NCBI RefSeq assembly: GCF_041088075.1
Contig: NZ_JBGCVY010000037.1
Span: 1 to 64,000, forward strand
Direction of reading: 5' to 3'
Length of the DNA: 64,000 bases
Source: Mucilaginibacter_A sp041088075
Lineage (GTDB): Bacteria > Bacteroidota > Bacteroidia > Sphingobacteriales > Sphingobacteriaceae
Of the stretch, positions 7,777 through 16,762 are shown piece after piece; position 1 is the first letter of the stretch, and each line of letters opens with the position of its first letter. Below the pieces are notes generated by a model. The model did no database searches and had not been told where the DNA came from. It saw nothing but the letters and a program-made list of their open reading frames with translations. A program made the position numbers and the translations under genes.

Positions 7777-8592
7777 TCAACTCTTATCCAACACCTTTTC
7801 TGCCTGGCGCGTTACGTCCAAATTGGTAATTTGTTTTTTCGGGAAGTTAAACAGCACCGAAGTAATTACCGGAACGATAAACACGGCAACGGTAAACAAA
7901 GAAACAAACAGATCCATGCTTTTGCCTTCCAGTATTTCCGAAAAAGGCGTTCCCGGAAAAAAATGCGTGTATAATGAAGCGGTTAGTTTTACGCCCAAAA
8001 CACCAATCACCACAAAGGCAACCGTTTCTAAAAACGTAAACTTTTCCATCAGTTTTACAAAAGCCTGCGCTACAAAACGCATCGCCAAAATGCCTATAAA
8101 AACGCCGGTGTAAATCAAAAAAACGTGATCGGTAAAGGCAACGGCGGCAAAAACGTTATCAATGGAAAATGCCAGATCCATTACTTCTACCAAAGCTACG
8201 GTTGCCCAAAAAGTGCCCACCAAACCAACTGTGGATTTATAGATCCAGCTTTCGTTCTTGTTTACCGTTTCTTCTTCGCCGCCGCCTTCTTTTGATTTTC
8301 CTTTAAAATAATCAAACGCCAAATACAGCAAATACAAGCCGCCCAAAGGTTTCAGCCACCAAATCTTGACTAACCAAGCCGCCAGAAATAAGCAAATCCC
8401 GCGGAAAACATAAGCGCCCAAAATGCCATAGCGCAAGGCTTTGCTGCGTTGTTCTTTCGGCAAATCAATTACCATGGTAGCCAATACGGCCGCGTTATCA
8501 ACAGAAAGCAAGCTTTCGATCACGATCAAATTTAAGATGATGAGCAAACCGGCCTGTATGTCTTCGCCCAATATATGATGTAAAAAATCCAT
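7777..8592 (-). CDS. TerC family integral membrane protein
   Basis: 271 residues with about seven hydrophobic helices. It carries the two conserved acidic membrane motifs of the family, LLSVDNAAVLATMV (near residue 30) and FSIDNVFAAVAF (near 145). A cytoplasmic charged loop (KGKSKEGGGEEETVNKNES) sits in between. TerC proteins are linked to tellurite resistance and, in some bacteria, to Mn2+ export to secreted metalloenzymes. It is the last gene of the ter-type cluster running 12031 to 7777, so it probably works with the TerD and TelA proteins at the membrane. Confidence 0.9.
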   Translation of the reverse strand: MDFLHHILGEDIQAGLLIILNLIVIESLLSVDNAAVLATMVIDLPKEQRSKALRYGILGAYVFRGICLFLAAWLVKIWWLKPLGGLYLLYLAFDYFKGKSKEGGGEEETVNKNESWIYKSTVGLVGTFWATVALVEVMDLAFSIDNVFAAVAFTDHVFLIYTGVFIGILAMRFVAQAFVKLMEKFTFLETVAFVVIGVLGVKLTASLYTHFFPGTPFSEILEGKSMDLFVSLFTVAVFIVPVITSVLFNFPKKQITNLDVTRQAEKVLDKS

Positions 8593-8663
8593 TGCTGTTT
8601 ATTTAATGATACTGTTTTTATGACTTAATTTTTGTGGTTTTGTTACTGAATTTTCCAAAGAAA

Positions 8664-9626
8664 CTAAATCAAATCCGTGTTCAACATGGCTTTTAAAATA
8701 TTGGCCTGCGCATCAAAATTAGCGATGTTTTGCAGAAAGCTGATGTCGCTCAGCTTTTTATAATTTTCGGCCAGCAACGTTTTTATTTCCTGCGGAAGGT
8801 ACGTTTTTGTAACGCCAATCCGGCTTTGCAACTGGTCGTTTTTATCTTTCAGTTCGCGGATCATTTTTTCTTTGTGCGAGATTTGATTGTCAAAACTGAT
8901 ATTTTCAATTTTTGAAAAATCACAAAACAAAAACAGGTTTCTGGCCGGATAAAAAACAAAATACTTATCCGTTTCTATAAACTTGTAAACTTCGGCAATT
9001 GCGTTTCCAGCTTTTATTCCGCAGAAAAACTCGGTTTTAAAATCGTATTTACACAGCAAACCCAATAACTTTTTCTGGATGGTAGCGTAAGCGTTGGTGT
9101 AAGTTTCTGTCGGATTGTAATGCGTCAATTCGTCCAGCAATTCTCCCGAAACCTCGTAATAAAAATCCTGCGAAAAGCGCGAACTAAAGTTGTTAATGTT
9201 TTTGGAAAACGGGTATTCGTCAACATTGTCTGACAGAAACTGGTACAAGTGCCGTAACGAAATATTCATTTTTAACGACTGCTTTTGCTGGTCTTGTTTG
9301 TAACTTTTTTCGCTGTAAAAGGAGTTGGAAAGCTTGTCAATCAGTTCGTTGTTCAACTGCATTTCGTCAAACAGCAAACTCACGTTTTGCTCGTTACTTT
9401 TTTTAATCTTCTTTAAAAGTTCAATTAAACTCGACGTGTATTGCAGATGAAAAAGTTCGAGGTTGTTGGCATCCAACTCCGGGTTTTGCCCGAACATTTG
9501 ATGGATAACCTGGCTGCGCAGATAAATTTTGTAGATGATTTCTTCCTCAAAAAAAGCAGCAAGCAACTGTAATTTACTGATGATCCGTTTAGATGCGTTA
9601 AATATCGCCGCCAGATGTTCGTCCAT
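8664..9626 (-). CDS. uncharacterised protein of the ter cluster
   Basis: 320 residues, no signal peptide or membrane segment, and largely helical with long charged stretches (for example DKNDQLQSRIGVTK) that look coiled-coil. I do not recognise the family. It lies 10 bp after telA and 71 bp before terC on the same strand, so it is very probably part of the tellurite/stress operon. A role as an adaptor of the TelA/TerD assembly is inference only. Confidence 0.8.
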   Translation of the reverse strand: MDEHLAAIFNASKRIISKLQLLAAFFEEEIIYKIYLRSQVIHQMFGQNPELDANNLELFHLQYTSSLIELLKKIKKSNEQNVSLLFDEMQLNNELIDKLSNSFYSEKSYKQDQQKQSLKMNISLRHLYQFLSDNVDEYPFSKNINNFSSRFSQDFYYEVSGELLDELTHYNPTETYTNAYATIQKKLLGLLCKYDFKTEFFCGIKAGNAIAEVYKFIETDKYFVFYPARNLFLFCDFSKIENISFDNQISHKEKMIRELKDKNDQLQSRIGVTKTYLPQEIKTLLAENYKKLSDISFLQNIANFDAQANILKAMLNTDLI

Positions 9627-9636
9627 TCATACAAAA

Positions 9637-10740
9637 CTACTTAATACTGGTTACATTTTTCTTCAGTTCGGTCTCTAAATTCTGCAGCTCGGTATTCAGC
9701 ACTTTACGATTTTGGTTGCCTTCTTCGTGGATGCGTTTTACCTCGTTCAGCGTTTCGATCAGCGATTGCGTAGTTCGTTTTAACGTATCTAGAGAAACAA
9801 CCGTTTTCTCATTTTCGCGCGCCACATCAATGCTGTTCTGTTTCAGCAGTTCGGCGTTTTTCTGCAAAATGGTGTTCGTCGTGTCCGAAATCTTTTTCTG
9901 CACTTCCACATGCTGTTTTTGCCGCTGTAAAGCTACGGCGATGGTCAACTGGTTTTTCCAAACGGGAATCGTTGTGGAAATAATGGATTGCGCTTTTTCG
10001 GCAATGGAAGTATTGTTGTTTTGCACCACGCGGATTTGCGCCAGCGATTGCATCATGATAAAACGGACAACCTTTAAATCGGCCAGGCGTTTATCCAAAC
10101 GGTTTACAAAATCGCGCAGATCGGCAATTTCATAATCCTGGTAATCGGCCGGATTTGCATCCATTTGCGCCAATTTCTCGCTCAGTTCCTTGTATTTTAA
10201 CTGACCGGAAATAATCAGTTCTTCCATCTGTTTGATGTACGAAACATTGCTGTCAAACATGGTTTGCAACGAGCTGTTGTCTTTGATAGAATTTAAACGG
10301 CCAGCCTTAATTTTATTGGTGATCTTGTCAATATTGCTCACCACCGTATCGTATTTCTGAAAAAGCTTTTGCGCATCAAAAACCATCTTTTTTAGGAACG
10401 GAATTTTGGAGAGGAGACCTTTGAAACCGCTTTGGTCCAGTTCGTCCACATCAATATAATTCAGTTCGCCCAACAAATCGGTAATCAATCCGCCAACCTC
10501 GCCAGAATTGTACGTACGAACCGAAGTTAAAAACGCATTGCTGTATTTTTCCATCGAGTTTTGCACTTCCACGCCGTAATTCAAAATCGAATTGACATCG
10601 GACGGATTGATGGTTTTGCTGATCTCGGCAAACTTCTTTTCGTCTTCGGGCGTAATTTTTGACAGATCAACGTTGCCGTCTTTATCCAATTTTACAGGCG
10701 TTGCCGTTTGGTTTACAGGAATGGGGTTTAATTCGTCCAT
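9637..10740 (-). CDS. TelA/KlaA family toxic anion resistance protein
   Basis: 367 residues, soluble, predominantly coiled-coil. The family pattern is visible around residues 150-310: NIDKITNKIKAGRL, LQTMFDSNVSYIKQMEELI, VRFIMMQSLAQIRVVQNNN, IPVWKNQLTIAVALQRQ. This conserved SIVPLWKNQ-like core is typical of TelA. Family members are implicated in tellurite and cell-envelope stress resistance by an unknown mechanism. It is flanked upstream by two TerD genes (118 bp gap holding two repeats) and downstream by an unknown gene and terC. Confidence 0.88.
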   Translation of the reverse strand: MDELNPIPVNQTATPVKLDKDGNVDLSKITPEDEKKFAEISKTINPSDVNSILNYGVEVQNSMEKYSNAFLTSVRTYNSGEVGGLITDLLGELNYIDVDELDQSGFKGLLSKIPFLKKMVFDAQKLFQKYDTVVSNIDKITNKIKAGRLNSIKDNSSLQTMFDSNVSYIKQMEELIISGQLKYKELSEKLAQMDANPADYQDYEIADLRDFVNRLDKRLADLKVVRFIMMQSLAQIRVVQNNNTSIAEKAQSIISTTIPVWKNQLTIAVALQRQKQHVEVQKKISDTTNTILQKNAELLKQNSIDVARENEKTVVSLDTLKRTTQSLIETLNEVKRIHEEGNQNRKVLNTELQNLETELKKNVTSIK

Positions 10741-10797
10741 CGTTTGTTTTTAAATTTAGATTGGTTTCGGATGCAAATGTTACAGCAATTTGGGCTG

Positions 10798-10855
10798 ATG
10801 CTTCTTTTATCGGTATAATACACAATACTTCTTTTACCCATATAAAATTGGTGTC
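10798..10855 (+). repeat. two repeat copies in tandem between terD and telA
   Basis: An exact 12-mer with TCGGTATAA (10798-10818) is followed 7 bp later by the variant ATACTTCTTTTA with CCCATATAAAATTGGTG (10825-10852). Both are direct copies inside the 118-bp gap of the ter operon. Confidence 0.9.
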
Positions 10856-10857
10856 CG

Positions 10858-11472
10858 TTATAAAAACTGGTTCATCACCGTGTTGATCGTTTCGGGCAGC
10901 TTTTTATCTTTTGTTGGTTCGCCCAGGGCGTTAAATTTCCACTCGCCGTTGCGCTTGTAAAACACGCCCATCACCATCGAAACATAGCCCGAAAAATTAG
11001 AATTGTGCGCAATGTCGTAAGTCGCAAAAACTTCGCGCACCATTTTTGGCGTCCCTTCATAAATGCGGATCGAAGCAAACGGGATTTTACCAAAATCATG
11101 TCCGCGGAAACTGTTCAGCACAAAAGCAACGTGTTCGATATTGCTGTTGAGCAAAGAAAAATCAAGCGTGATGACTTCGTTGTCCAAACCATCGTCGCCG
11201 TCCACATCGCCGGTCAAATCGTCGCCACTGTGTTTTACCGAACCGTTTTTGGATTGCAGGTTGCCAAAGTAAACGGTTTCCTGCAGTTTCTTTTGCCCAT
11301 CAAACAAAGCACAACTGGCATCCAAATCCACCGCTTCTTTAGTCGTTCCGAAACCAAAAAAACCTTTCTTTTCGATGGCGCCCCAATTGATGCCCACACA
11401 AATATTTTGCAGTTTGCTGCCGTTGCTTTTTTCGAGGTTGATGCGTTGCCCCTTTTGAAGATTAATAGCCAT
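10858..11472 (-). CDS. TerD family calcium-binding stress protein (second copy)
   Basis: 204 residues beginning MAINLQKGQR, the family start. Signature segments are GINWGAIEKKGFFGFG, VDLDASCALFD, HSGDDLTGDVDGDDGLDNE (acidic Ca2+-binding loop), HVAFVLNSFRGHDFGKI and a C-terminal GVFYKRNGEWKFNALGE. TerD proteins bind calcium and are associated with tellurite, phage and envelope stress resistance. It lies 4 bp downstream of the first terD, from which it has diverged (Ala/Thr swaps, GFFGFG insertion). Confidence 0.92.
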   Translation of the reverse strand: MAINLQKGQRINLEKSNGSKLQNICVGINWGAIEKKGFFGFGTTKEAVDLDASCALFDGQKKLQETVYFGNLQSKNGSVKHSGDDLTGDVDGDDGLDNEVITLDFSLLNSNIEHVAFVLNSFRGHDFGKIPFASIRIYEGTPKMVREVFATYDIAHNSNFSGYVSMVMGVFYKRNGEWKFNALGEPTKDKKLPETINTVMNQFL

Positions 11473-11476
11473 AATT

Positions 11477-12031
11477 TTAATTGTATTTGTTTAAATAATC
11501 CTGCAAACCGCCTTTCATGCCTACGCCAACGGCTTCAAATTTCCACTTGCCTTCGCGTTTGTAAATGCGGCCAAATTCTACCGCTGTTTCGATGGAAAAA
11601 TCTTCTTCCAACTCGTATTTCAACAATTCTTCGTTGCTTGAAGTATCAAAAATCCGCACAAAAGAATTTTTGACCTGACCAAAATTTTGACGGCGACTGG
11701 CAGCTTCGTGTATCGTAACCACCACAACCAATTCTGTAGCACGCGGATCAATAATGGAAAGGTCAATTTTCACCTGCTCGTCATCGCCTTCGCCGGCTCC
11801 GGTCAAATTATCGCCGGTATGTTCTACACCGCCATCGGGAGAAACCAGGTTGTTGTAAAAAACGAAATGCTCGTCGGAAAGCAGCTTCTTGTTTTCACCC
11901 AAAATAAAAACGGAAGCATCCAAATCAAAGCTGGTTCCCGTTGCCGAATTATTGGTATCCCAACCCAAACCAATGGTAAATTTGGGTGCATTGATATTTT
12001 CGCGTTGTCCTTTTTGCAAATTAATGGCCAT
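11477..12031 (-). CDS. TerD family calcium-binding stress protein (first copy)
   Basis: 184 residues from the ATG at 12031, chosen because MAINLQKGQR matches the start of the neighbouring paralogue; the open frame extends 18 codons further upstream. Motifs are GLGWDTN, FDLDASVFIL, EHTGDNLTGAGEGDDEQ (Ca2+ loop) and FGRIYKREGKWKFEAVG. This is the first gene of the ter-type operon (terD, terD, telA, unknown, terC). The start lies about 70 bp from a palindromic repeat. Confidence 0.92.
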   Translation of the reverse strand: MAINLQKGQRENINAPKFTIGLGWDTNNSATGTSFDLDASVFILGENKKLLSDEHFVFYNNLVSPDGGVEHTGDNLTGAGEGDDEQVKIDLSIIDPRATELVVVVTIHEAASRRQNFGQVKNSFVRIFDTSSNEELLKYELEEDFSIETAVEFGRIYKREGKWKFEAVGVGMKGGLQDYLNKYN

Positions 12032-12101
12032 GTTATACTGGTTTTTGGTTTTTATAGAATTCAAATTTACACGATAACTTTCCATTAAAGCTAATTGCTT
12101 T

Positions 12102-12130
12102 TACTGTTTTTACCGGCATAAAAGAAGTAT
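12102..12130. repeat. mixed palindromic repeat (both sister forms)
   Basis: The left arm TACTGTTTTTA (sister form) and the right arm TAAAAGAAGTAT (main form) flank CCGGCA. It is an imperfect palindrome joining the two repeat types in one site, located between terD and the M1 peptidase. Confidence 0.85.
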
Positions 12131-12137
12131 CGGGAAT

Positions 12138-14720
12138 TTAAGGCTGATGCAGCAAACTTTGCGCCCGCATTAAATTATCGGTGGACTGCAAAATCTTGTC
12201 CTTTAATTTCGGATTGTAATGAGGATGGTTTTTCAAGAAAGATGTTACATCCTGCGCCGCTTCTTTGCTTTGATAACTGCCAAAAATGGCGCCCAGCCAC
12301 GATTGCGGGAAAAACACATCGCCCGTTTTTTGGATTTCTTCCACCAGTTCCATGCTTTCGGGCAAATATTTAACCGAAGTTTTTTGCCGAAGCGGATGGT
12401 TTAAATAAGCCAAAGCCGTAACCACCGATGACTCTTTTTGCCGGTTCTTCCGGTCTTTTAGGCTGTTAAAAAAAGCATCGCGTTCTGCCGGATTGTTTGA
12501 TAAAGCGGGCGCAATAAATGCCAGCCGGGCTTTGCGGTCAATATTAGAAATACGTTCCTGCTGTTCTTTCAAAACAGAAACCGCCGTATCATTTTTTAAA
12601 GCGATGGAAAGCGCCAGCGAAGTGTAATCGTCCTCGGTCAGTTTAACGCCTGTCGGCGGCTGCTGCTTTTGCCAGATGTTGTAGATTTTGCTTTGCGCGG
12701 CTTCGTTCAAATACACATCCTGGTACGCTTTAAGCAACAGCTTTTTATTGTTCGGAAGGGTTTGCTGTTCCATCGCGTTCCACAATTGCTGCTCTAAAAT
12801 TGCACTCAAAGCAAGCCTTTTTTCGGGCAAAGTAAATTCCCAGTAAATGTTGGTAATGTAGCCGGTGATGAGCCGCAAATTCAACTCGTTTTTCTCTGCG
12901 GTTAAGCCTTTTGCAAACTGGTTCAACAATTCCTCCGGCTTAAAATAACGGCCGTTTAGCATGTTTTCGTAAGCATTGATGTAGGCAGAGGCACGTTGCA
13001 GCGGACTTTCAAAAGTAAACCAACGACTGGCCAAAGCTTGATCAGCCGGGAACAAACCGTAACCCATGCCATCCGCATTAAACTGGATGAAAAGCGGCTT
13101 GGCCAAACCTGATGCTTTTTTTACCACTACTTTTTCAGTGGCCATATTTACGCGGATTATTTTGCTGTGATCGGCATAAACCAAAGTGATAGTAAAAACT
13201 TGCGGCCAGATTCGCTTTGCGCCCGTTTCAGGCTTCTGCGTAATGTTGAAGTTGCTGATTTTATTTCCGCTGTAATTAACCGTGTAATCAAAAACCGGGC
13301 GGCCGGGCTGGTTCACCCAAACTTTGTTCCAGGCATACAAATCAACTTTGCTGTGCTGGCTCAAAATCGCGATCAAATCGTTCCAGGTTGCGTTGCCGTA
13401 AGCGTATTTTTTGAGGTATTCGCGGATGCCTTTTTGGAAGTTTTCTTTCCCGATCAGCAACTCCAACTGCCGCATCATAATTGGTGCTTTATGGTAAATG
13501 ATGTTGCCATACAACGAACCGGCATCCTGCAAATTATCCAATTGCTGCCGGATCGGGTTGGCGCCTTTTGTACGGTCAATTCCGTAAGCCGCGGGATAAT
13601 GATCGAGCAAAAACTTCAAGTTAAACGTTTCGCTGCCCATCATCCGTTCGGTTACTTTATCGGCCATAAAATTGGCAAAAACCTCCTTCATCCAAACATC
13701 ATTGAACCATTCCATCGTAACCAAATCGCCAAACCACATGTGCGCCGTTTCGTGCGAGATAACGTTGGAACGCGCAATAAACTGGTCTTTGGTGGCGCCT
13801 TCGTCCAGAAACAAACCCGATGCTTTGTACTGCACTTCGCCCGGATGTTCCATGCCGCCGAACTGAAAATCGGGAATGGCCACAAAGCCAACTTTTTGAA
13901 AAGGAAACGGAATGCCCGTCCAGCTTTCCAAAAAAGCAATAGCGTTTTGATGGGCGATAAAAACAGAATCAACGCTTAATTTGATCTTTTTGGGATCGGT
14001 TTCGCGGTGCAGAAATTCAGCGTTTCGATTGCCCAATGCTTCTTTTACCGCACTATATTTTCCGGCCGTGAAAGAGAAAAGGTACGTGGGCAGTTTATCG
14101 GAATTGGCGAAATGATACATAGTTTGCTGCTTACCAACGACCGAATCTTTTTTAACCGCATTGGCCAAAACCTTCCAATCCGCAGGAACTTGTAGCGTTA
14201 ACAGGAAGTTGGATTTTAAATCAGGCTGATCGAAGCAAGGAAAAACAGTTCGGGCGCGATCCGGAACAAAAAGCGCATATAAATAATCATTGTTTCGGTT
14301 GAGTGAAGCATCACCAGCAATAAAACCAAGATCAATTTTGTTTTTGCCGATGTGCAATTGTTTTTGGGCGATGAGCAAATGTTCTTCCTGCAAAATCGTC
14401 TCCATTTTTTTCCCGTTAACAACAATGGATTTTATATGATCTGAACTTTGCTTAAAATCCAACTGCAACGGCTGCTCATTTTTTTTTAGGTTGAAATCAA
14501 CGCTTTCCGTAGCCGAAATCGCTTTGCTTTTTTCGGCATGAATATCAAAACTAAGATCGTATTGAATATTGCTGATGACGGAATAGCGATAAGTTGCCAA
14601 TTCCAAAGAAACGCCGGGTTCAACCGCAATTGGTTTTATGTTTTTTTGCTGCGCAGAGGAAGTCGCATTCAACCCAAACACTAAAAATATACCGATAAAA
14701 GAAGTATGCAAGGATGGCAT
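12138..14720 (-). CDS. M1 family aminopeptidase-like metallopeptidase
   Basis: 860 residues with a signal peptide (about 1-23, SSAQ). The zinc site is HETAH at 323-327 with the third ligand Glu346 (KEVFANF). The exopeptidase loop reads FGGMEHPG (about 287-294) where classical aminopeptidase N has GAMEN. The long C-terminal helical domain (about 560-860) is of ERAP type. It probably trims peptides in the periplasm. Copies of the dispersed repeat fall in the signal peptide (14696-14707) and at residues 224-229 (14036 region). The gene is monocistronic. Confidence 0.9.
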   Translation of the reverse strand: MPSLHTSFIGIFLVFGLNATSSAQQKNIKPIAVEPGVSLELATYRYSVISNIQYDLSFDIHAEKSKAISATESVDFNLKKNEQPLQLDFKQSSDHIKSIVVNGKKMETILQEEHLLIAQKQLHIGKNKIDLGFIAGDASLNRNNDYLYALFVPDRARTVFPCFDQPDLKSNFLLTLQVPADWKVLANAVKKDSVVGKQQTMYHFANSDKLPTYLFSFTAGKYSAVKEALGNRNAEFLHRETDPKKIKLSVDSVFIAHQNAIAFLESWTGIPFPFQKVGFVAIPDFQFGGMEHPGEVQYKASGLFLDEGATKDQFIARSNVISHETAHMWFGDLVTMEWFNDVWMKEVFANFMADKVTERMMGSETFNLKFLLDHYPAAYGIDRTKGANPIRQQLDNLQDAGSLYGNIIYHKAPIMMRQLELLIGKENFQKGIREYLKKYAYGNATWNDLIAILSQHSKVDLYAWNKVWVNQPGRPVFDYTVNYSGNKISNFNITQKPETGAKRIWPQVFTITLVYADHSKIIRVNMATEKVVVKKASGLAKPLFIQFNADGMGYGLFPADQALASRWFTFESPLQRASAYINAYENMLNGRYFKPEELLNQFAKGLTAEKNELNLRLITGYITNIYWEFTLPEKRLALSAILEQQLWNAMEQQTLPNNKKLLLKAYQDVYLNEAAQSKIYNIWQKQQPPTGVKLTEDDYTSLALSIALKNDTAVSVLKEQQERISNIDRKARLAFIAPALSNNPAERDAFFNSLKDRKNRQKESSVVTALAYLNHPLRQKTSVKYLPESMELVEEIQKTGDVFFPQSWLGAIFGSYQSKEAAQDVTSFLKNHPHYNPKLKDKILQSTDNLMRAQSLLHQP

Positions 14721-14778
14721 TGTTTAAAATCAAGGGTAAAAATAAACAGCAATTCTGGTAAAAATATCTCCCCCTAAA

Positions 14779-14800
14779 TTTATGCCGATAAAAACAGTAT
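14779..14800 (-). repeat. solo sister-form repeat upstream of the M1 gene
   Basis: TTTATGCCGA followed by TAAAAACAGTAT, i.e. the ATACTGTTTTTA form in reverse orientation. Confidence 0.85.
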
Positions 14801-14869
14801 TGCTTTTTCTCGGCAAAACCAATATTATTCAAAACAAAGATGCTTCGTTTACAATTTTTTTATCAAGCC

Positions 14870-14901
14870 GATACTGTTTTTACCGGCATAAAAACAGTAT
14901 C
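14870..14901. repeat. perfect sister-form palindrome after porX
   Basis: Arms GATACTGTTTTTA and TAAAAACAGTATC (13 bp each) flank CCGGCA. It lies 10 bp beyond the porX stop and could fold as a hairpin in the porX mRNA. Confidence 0.92.
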
Positions 14902-14911
14902 AGCTTTTTAT

Positions 14912-16465
14912 CTACCTCGGGCCGTAAGTGGCAATCGGGATGATCATTTCTTCCATTGAAATGCCGCCGTGCTGGAAAGTTTCGTTGTAAAAGTTAACGA
15001 AATGGTTAAAATTGTTGGGGTAAACGAAGTATTTGTCTTCCTTGGCAAACACAAAACTGGAGCTGACATGCAGTTTCGGCAGCATGGCATCGTGCGGGTT
15101 TCGGATGTGAAAAACCTCTTTGGCGTTGTAATTTAAGTTTTTGCCTTGTTTGTAGCGCAGGTTGGTGTTCGTGTTCCTGTCGCCGATAATTTTGCTTGGG
15201 TTTTTAACGCGTATCGTTCCGTGATCGGTTGTAATCACCACTTTTGCCTGTTTTTGCGATAAAAATTTCAAGAGGTCAAACAGCGGCGAATGCTCAAACC
15301 ACGAAAGCGTTAACGAGCGGTAAGCCGCATCGCCGCTGGCCAGTTCGCGGATCATTTGCATATCCGTCCGTGCGTGCGAAAGCATATCTACAAAGTTGTA
15401 AACCACCACGTTCAACTCGTTCTGCATCAAATTGTTGATGGATTCGTTCAGCGCGCGGCCTTCATCAATGTTCAATATTTTGTGGTACGAAAACTTACAG
15501 TCGCGGCGCAGCGTCCGTTTGATCTGATCGGCCAGAAACTGCTCTTCAAACAGGTTTTTGCCGCCTTCGTCTTCGTCGTTCTGCCACATTTCCGGGAAGC
15601 GTTTTTCCATATCCAGCGGCATCAAACCTGCAAAAATAGAATTTCGTGCATATTGTGTGGCCGTTGGCAAAATGCTGAAATACGTATCTTCTTCTTCCAG
15701 CCGAAAATATTCTGAAATGATGGGGTGGATGATGCGGTACTGGTCGTAACGCAAATTATCAATCAAAATAAAAAACGTCGGGCTGGTTGCATTTAAGTGC
15801 GGAAAAACCTTTTTCTTAAACATTTGCGGCGAAAGCATCGGCGAAGTTTCCGGCTCTTTCACCCATTTCAAATAATTTTTTTCGATGAATTTGGAAAACT
15901 GCGTGTTGGCTTCTGCCTTTTGCAAAGTCAGGATGTCGTGCATTCCCGCATCTTCCAGTTTTTCCAGTTCCAGTTCCCAATAAATCAGTTTCTTATAAAC
16001 ATCAACCCATTCCTGGTAGCTTAAATTATCATTCAGCGTCATGCCCAGTGTCCGAAAATCCTGCTGGTAAGCCATCGTGGTTTTTGCCGTAACCAAACGC
16101 TTGTTCTCGGTCAGCTTTTTAATCGTTAATAAAATCTGTTTCGGGTTAACCGGTTTGATCAGGTAATCGTCTATTTTTGAACCGATTGCATCTTCCATCA
16201 AATGTTCTTCTTCACTTTTGGTGATCATCACGATCGGCACATCCGCATTGATGTTTTTAATTTCGGTGAGCGTTTCCAAACCGGTCAGGCCCGGCATATT
16301 TTCATCTAAAAAAACAAGGTCAATATTGTTGTTTTTGAAAGTATCAACGGCATCCGTTCCGTTGGTTGCGGTTTTAATGTGGTAGCCTTTTTCGCTTAAA
16401 AAAAGGATATGAGGTTTCAGCAAATCAATTTCGTCATCGGCCCATAAAATGGTAGTATCCTGCAT
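14912..16465 (-). CDS. porX: PorX-type response regulator with PglZ domain
   Basis: 517 residues, the size of PorX. N-terminal receiver domain (about 1-120): acidic pair Asp10/Asp11 in ADDE, phosphoacceptor Asp54 in FLDENMPG, Lys in LIKPVNP. A helical linker is followed by a PglZ/alkaline-phosphatase-like domain (about 200-515) with FFILIDNLRYDQYR, NFVDMLSHAR and ITTDHGTIR. In Porphyromonas and Flavobacterium, PorX controls the type IX secretion system and has nucleotide phosphodiesterase activity. The histidine kinase partner PorY is not in the window. Confidence 0.93.
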   Translation of the reverse strand: MQDTTILWADDEIDLLKPHILFLSEKGYHIKTATNGTDAVDTFKNNNIDLVFLDENMPGLTGLETLTEIKNINADVPIVMITKSEEEHLMEDAIGSKIDDYLIKPVNPKQILLTIKKLTENKRLVTAKTTMAYQQDFRTLGMTLNDNLSYQEWVDVYKKLIYWELELEKLEDAGMHDILTLQKAEANTQFSKFIEKNYLKWVKEPETSPMLSPQMFKKKVFPHLNATSPTFFILIDNLRYDQYRIIHPIISEYFRLEEEDTYFSILPTATQYARNSIFAGLMPLDMEKRFPEMWQNDEDEGGKNLFEEQFLADQIKRTLRRDCKFSYHKILNIDEGRALNESINNLMQNELNVVVYNFVDMLSHARTDMQMIRELASGDAAYRSLTLSWFEHSPLFDLLKFLSQKQAKVVITTDHGTIRVKNPSKIIGDRNTNTNLRYKQGKNLNYNAKEVFHIRNPHDAMLPKLHVSSSFVFAKEDKYFVYPNNFNHFVNFYNETFQHGGISMEEMIIPIATYGPR

Positions 16466-16609
16466 GTTGTTGGTTATTTAAGGTTTAAAACCCGTGTTGC
16501 AACATTTTGTTGCCAAGGCCATTTAAATTAACAAAATTTAACACAAATAATCTGCTGCTAAGTTAGGTTTACTTTGGATTTGTTTAACTAATTCTTTTGT
16601 ACTTTGCCC

Positions 16610-16704
16610 ATGCTTCTTTTATCGCCTAAAAATTGATATGTGCCGGTTTTTGATTTGTTCAGGCCGCGGTACATGCACCAATTTTTATAGGGTAAAAGAA
16701 GCAT
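16610..16704. repeat. paired 12-mer element (MITE-like)
   Basis: Left arm ATGCTTCTTTTA then TCGCCTAAAAATTG. Right arm CACCAATTTTTATAGGG then TAAAAGAAGCAT. The 95-bp element lies in the gap between porX and the HD gene. TTGTTTAAAC-type sequence sits just outside the right arm, as in sibling elements. Confidence 0.93.
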
Positions 16705-16762
16705 CGGCCTGAAAAAGTTTAAACAACTTATTGGGCAGCTTTTCGTATTTAAAACCTGAATT

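Noticed and set aside
11005..11673. 222-codon frame opposite the two terD genes
   Set aside because: It spans the gap between two real genes on the other strand and has no family signature.
13167..13979. Long open frame opposite the M1 peptidase (270 codons)
   Set aside because: It is fully antisense to a gene with catalytic motifs, and has no start signal or recognisable domain; it arises from codon bias.
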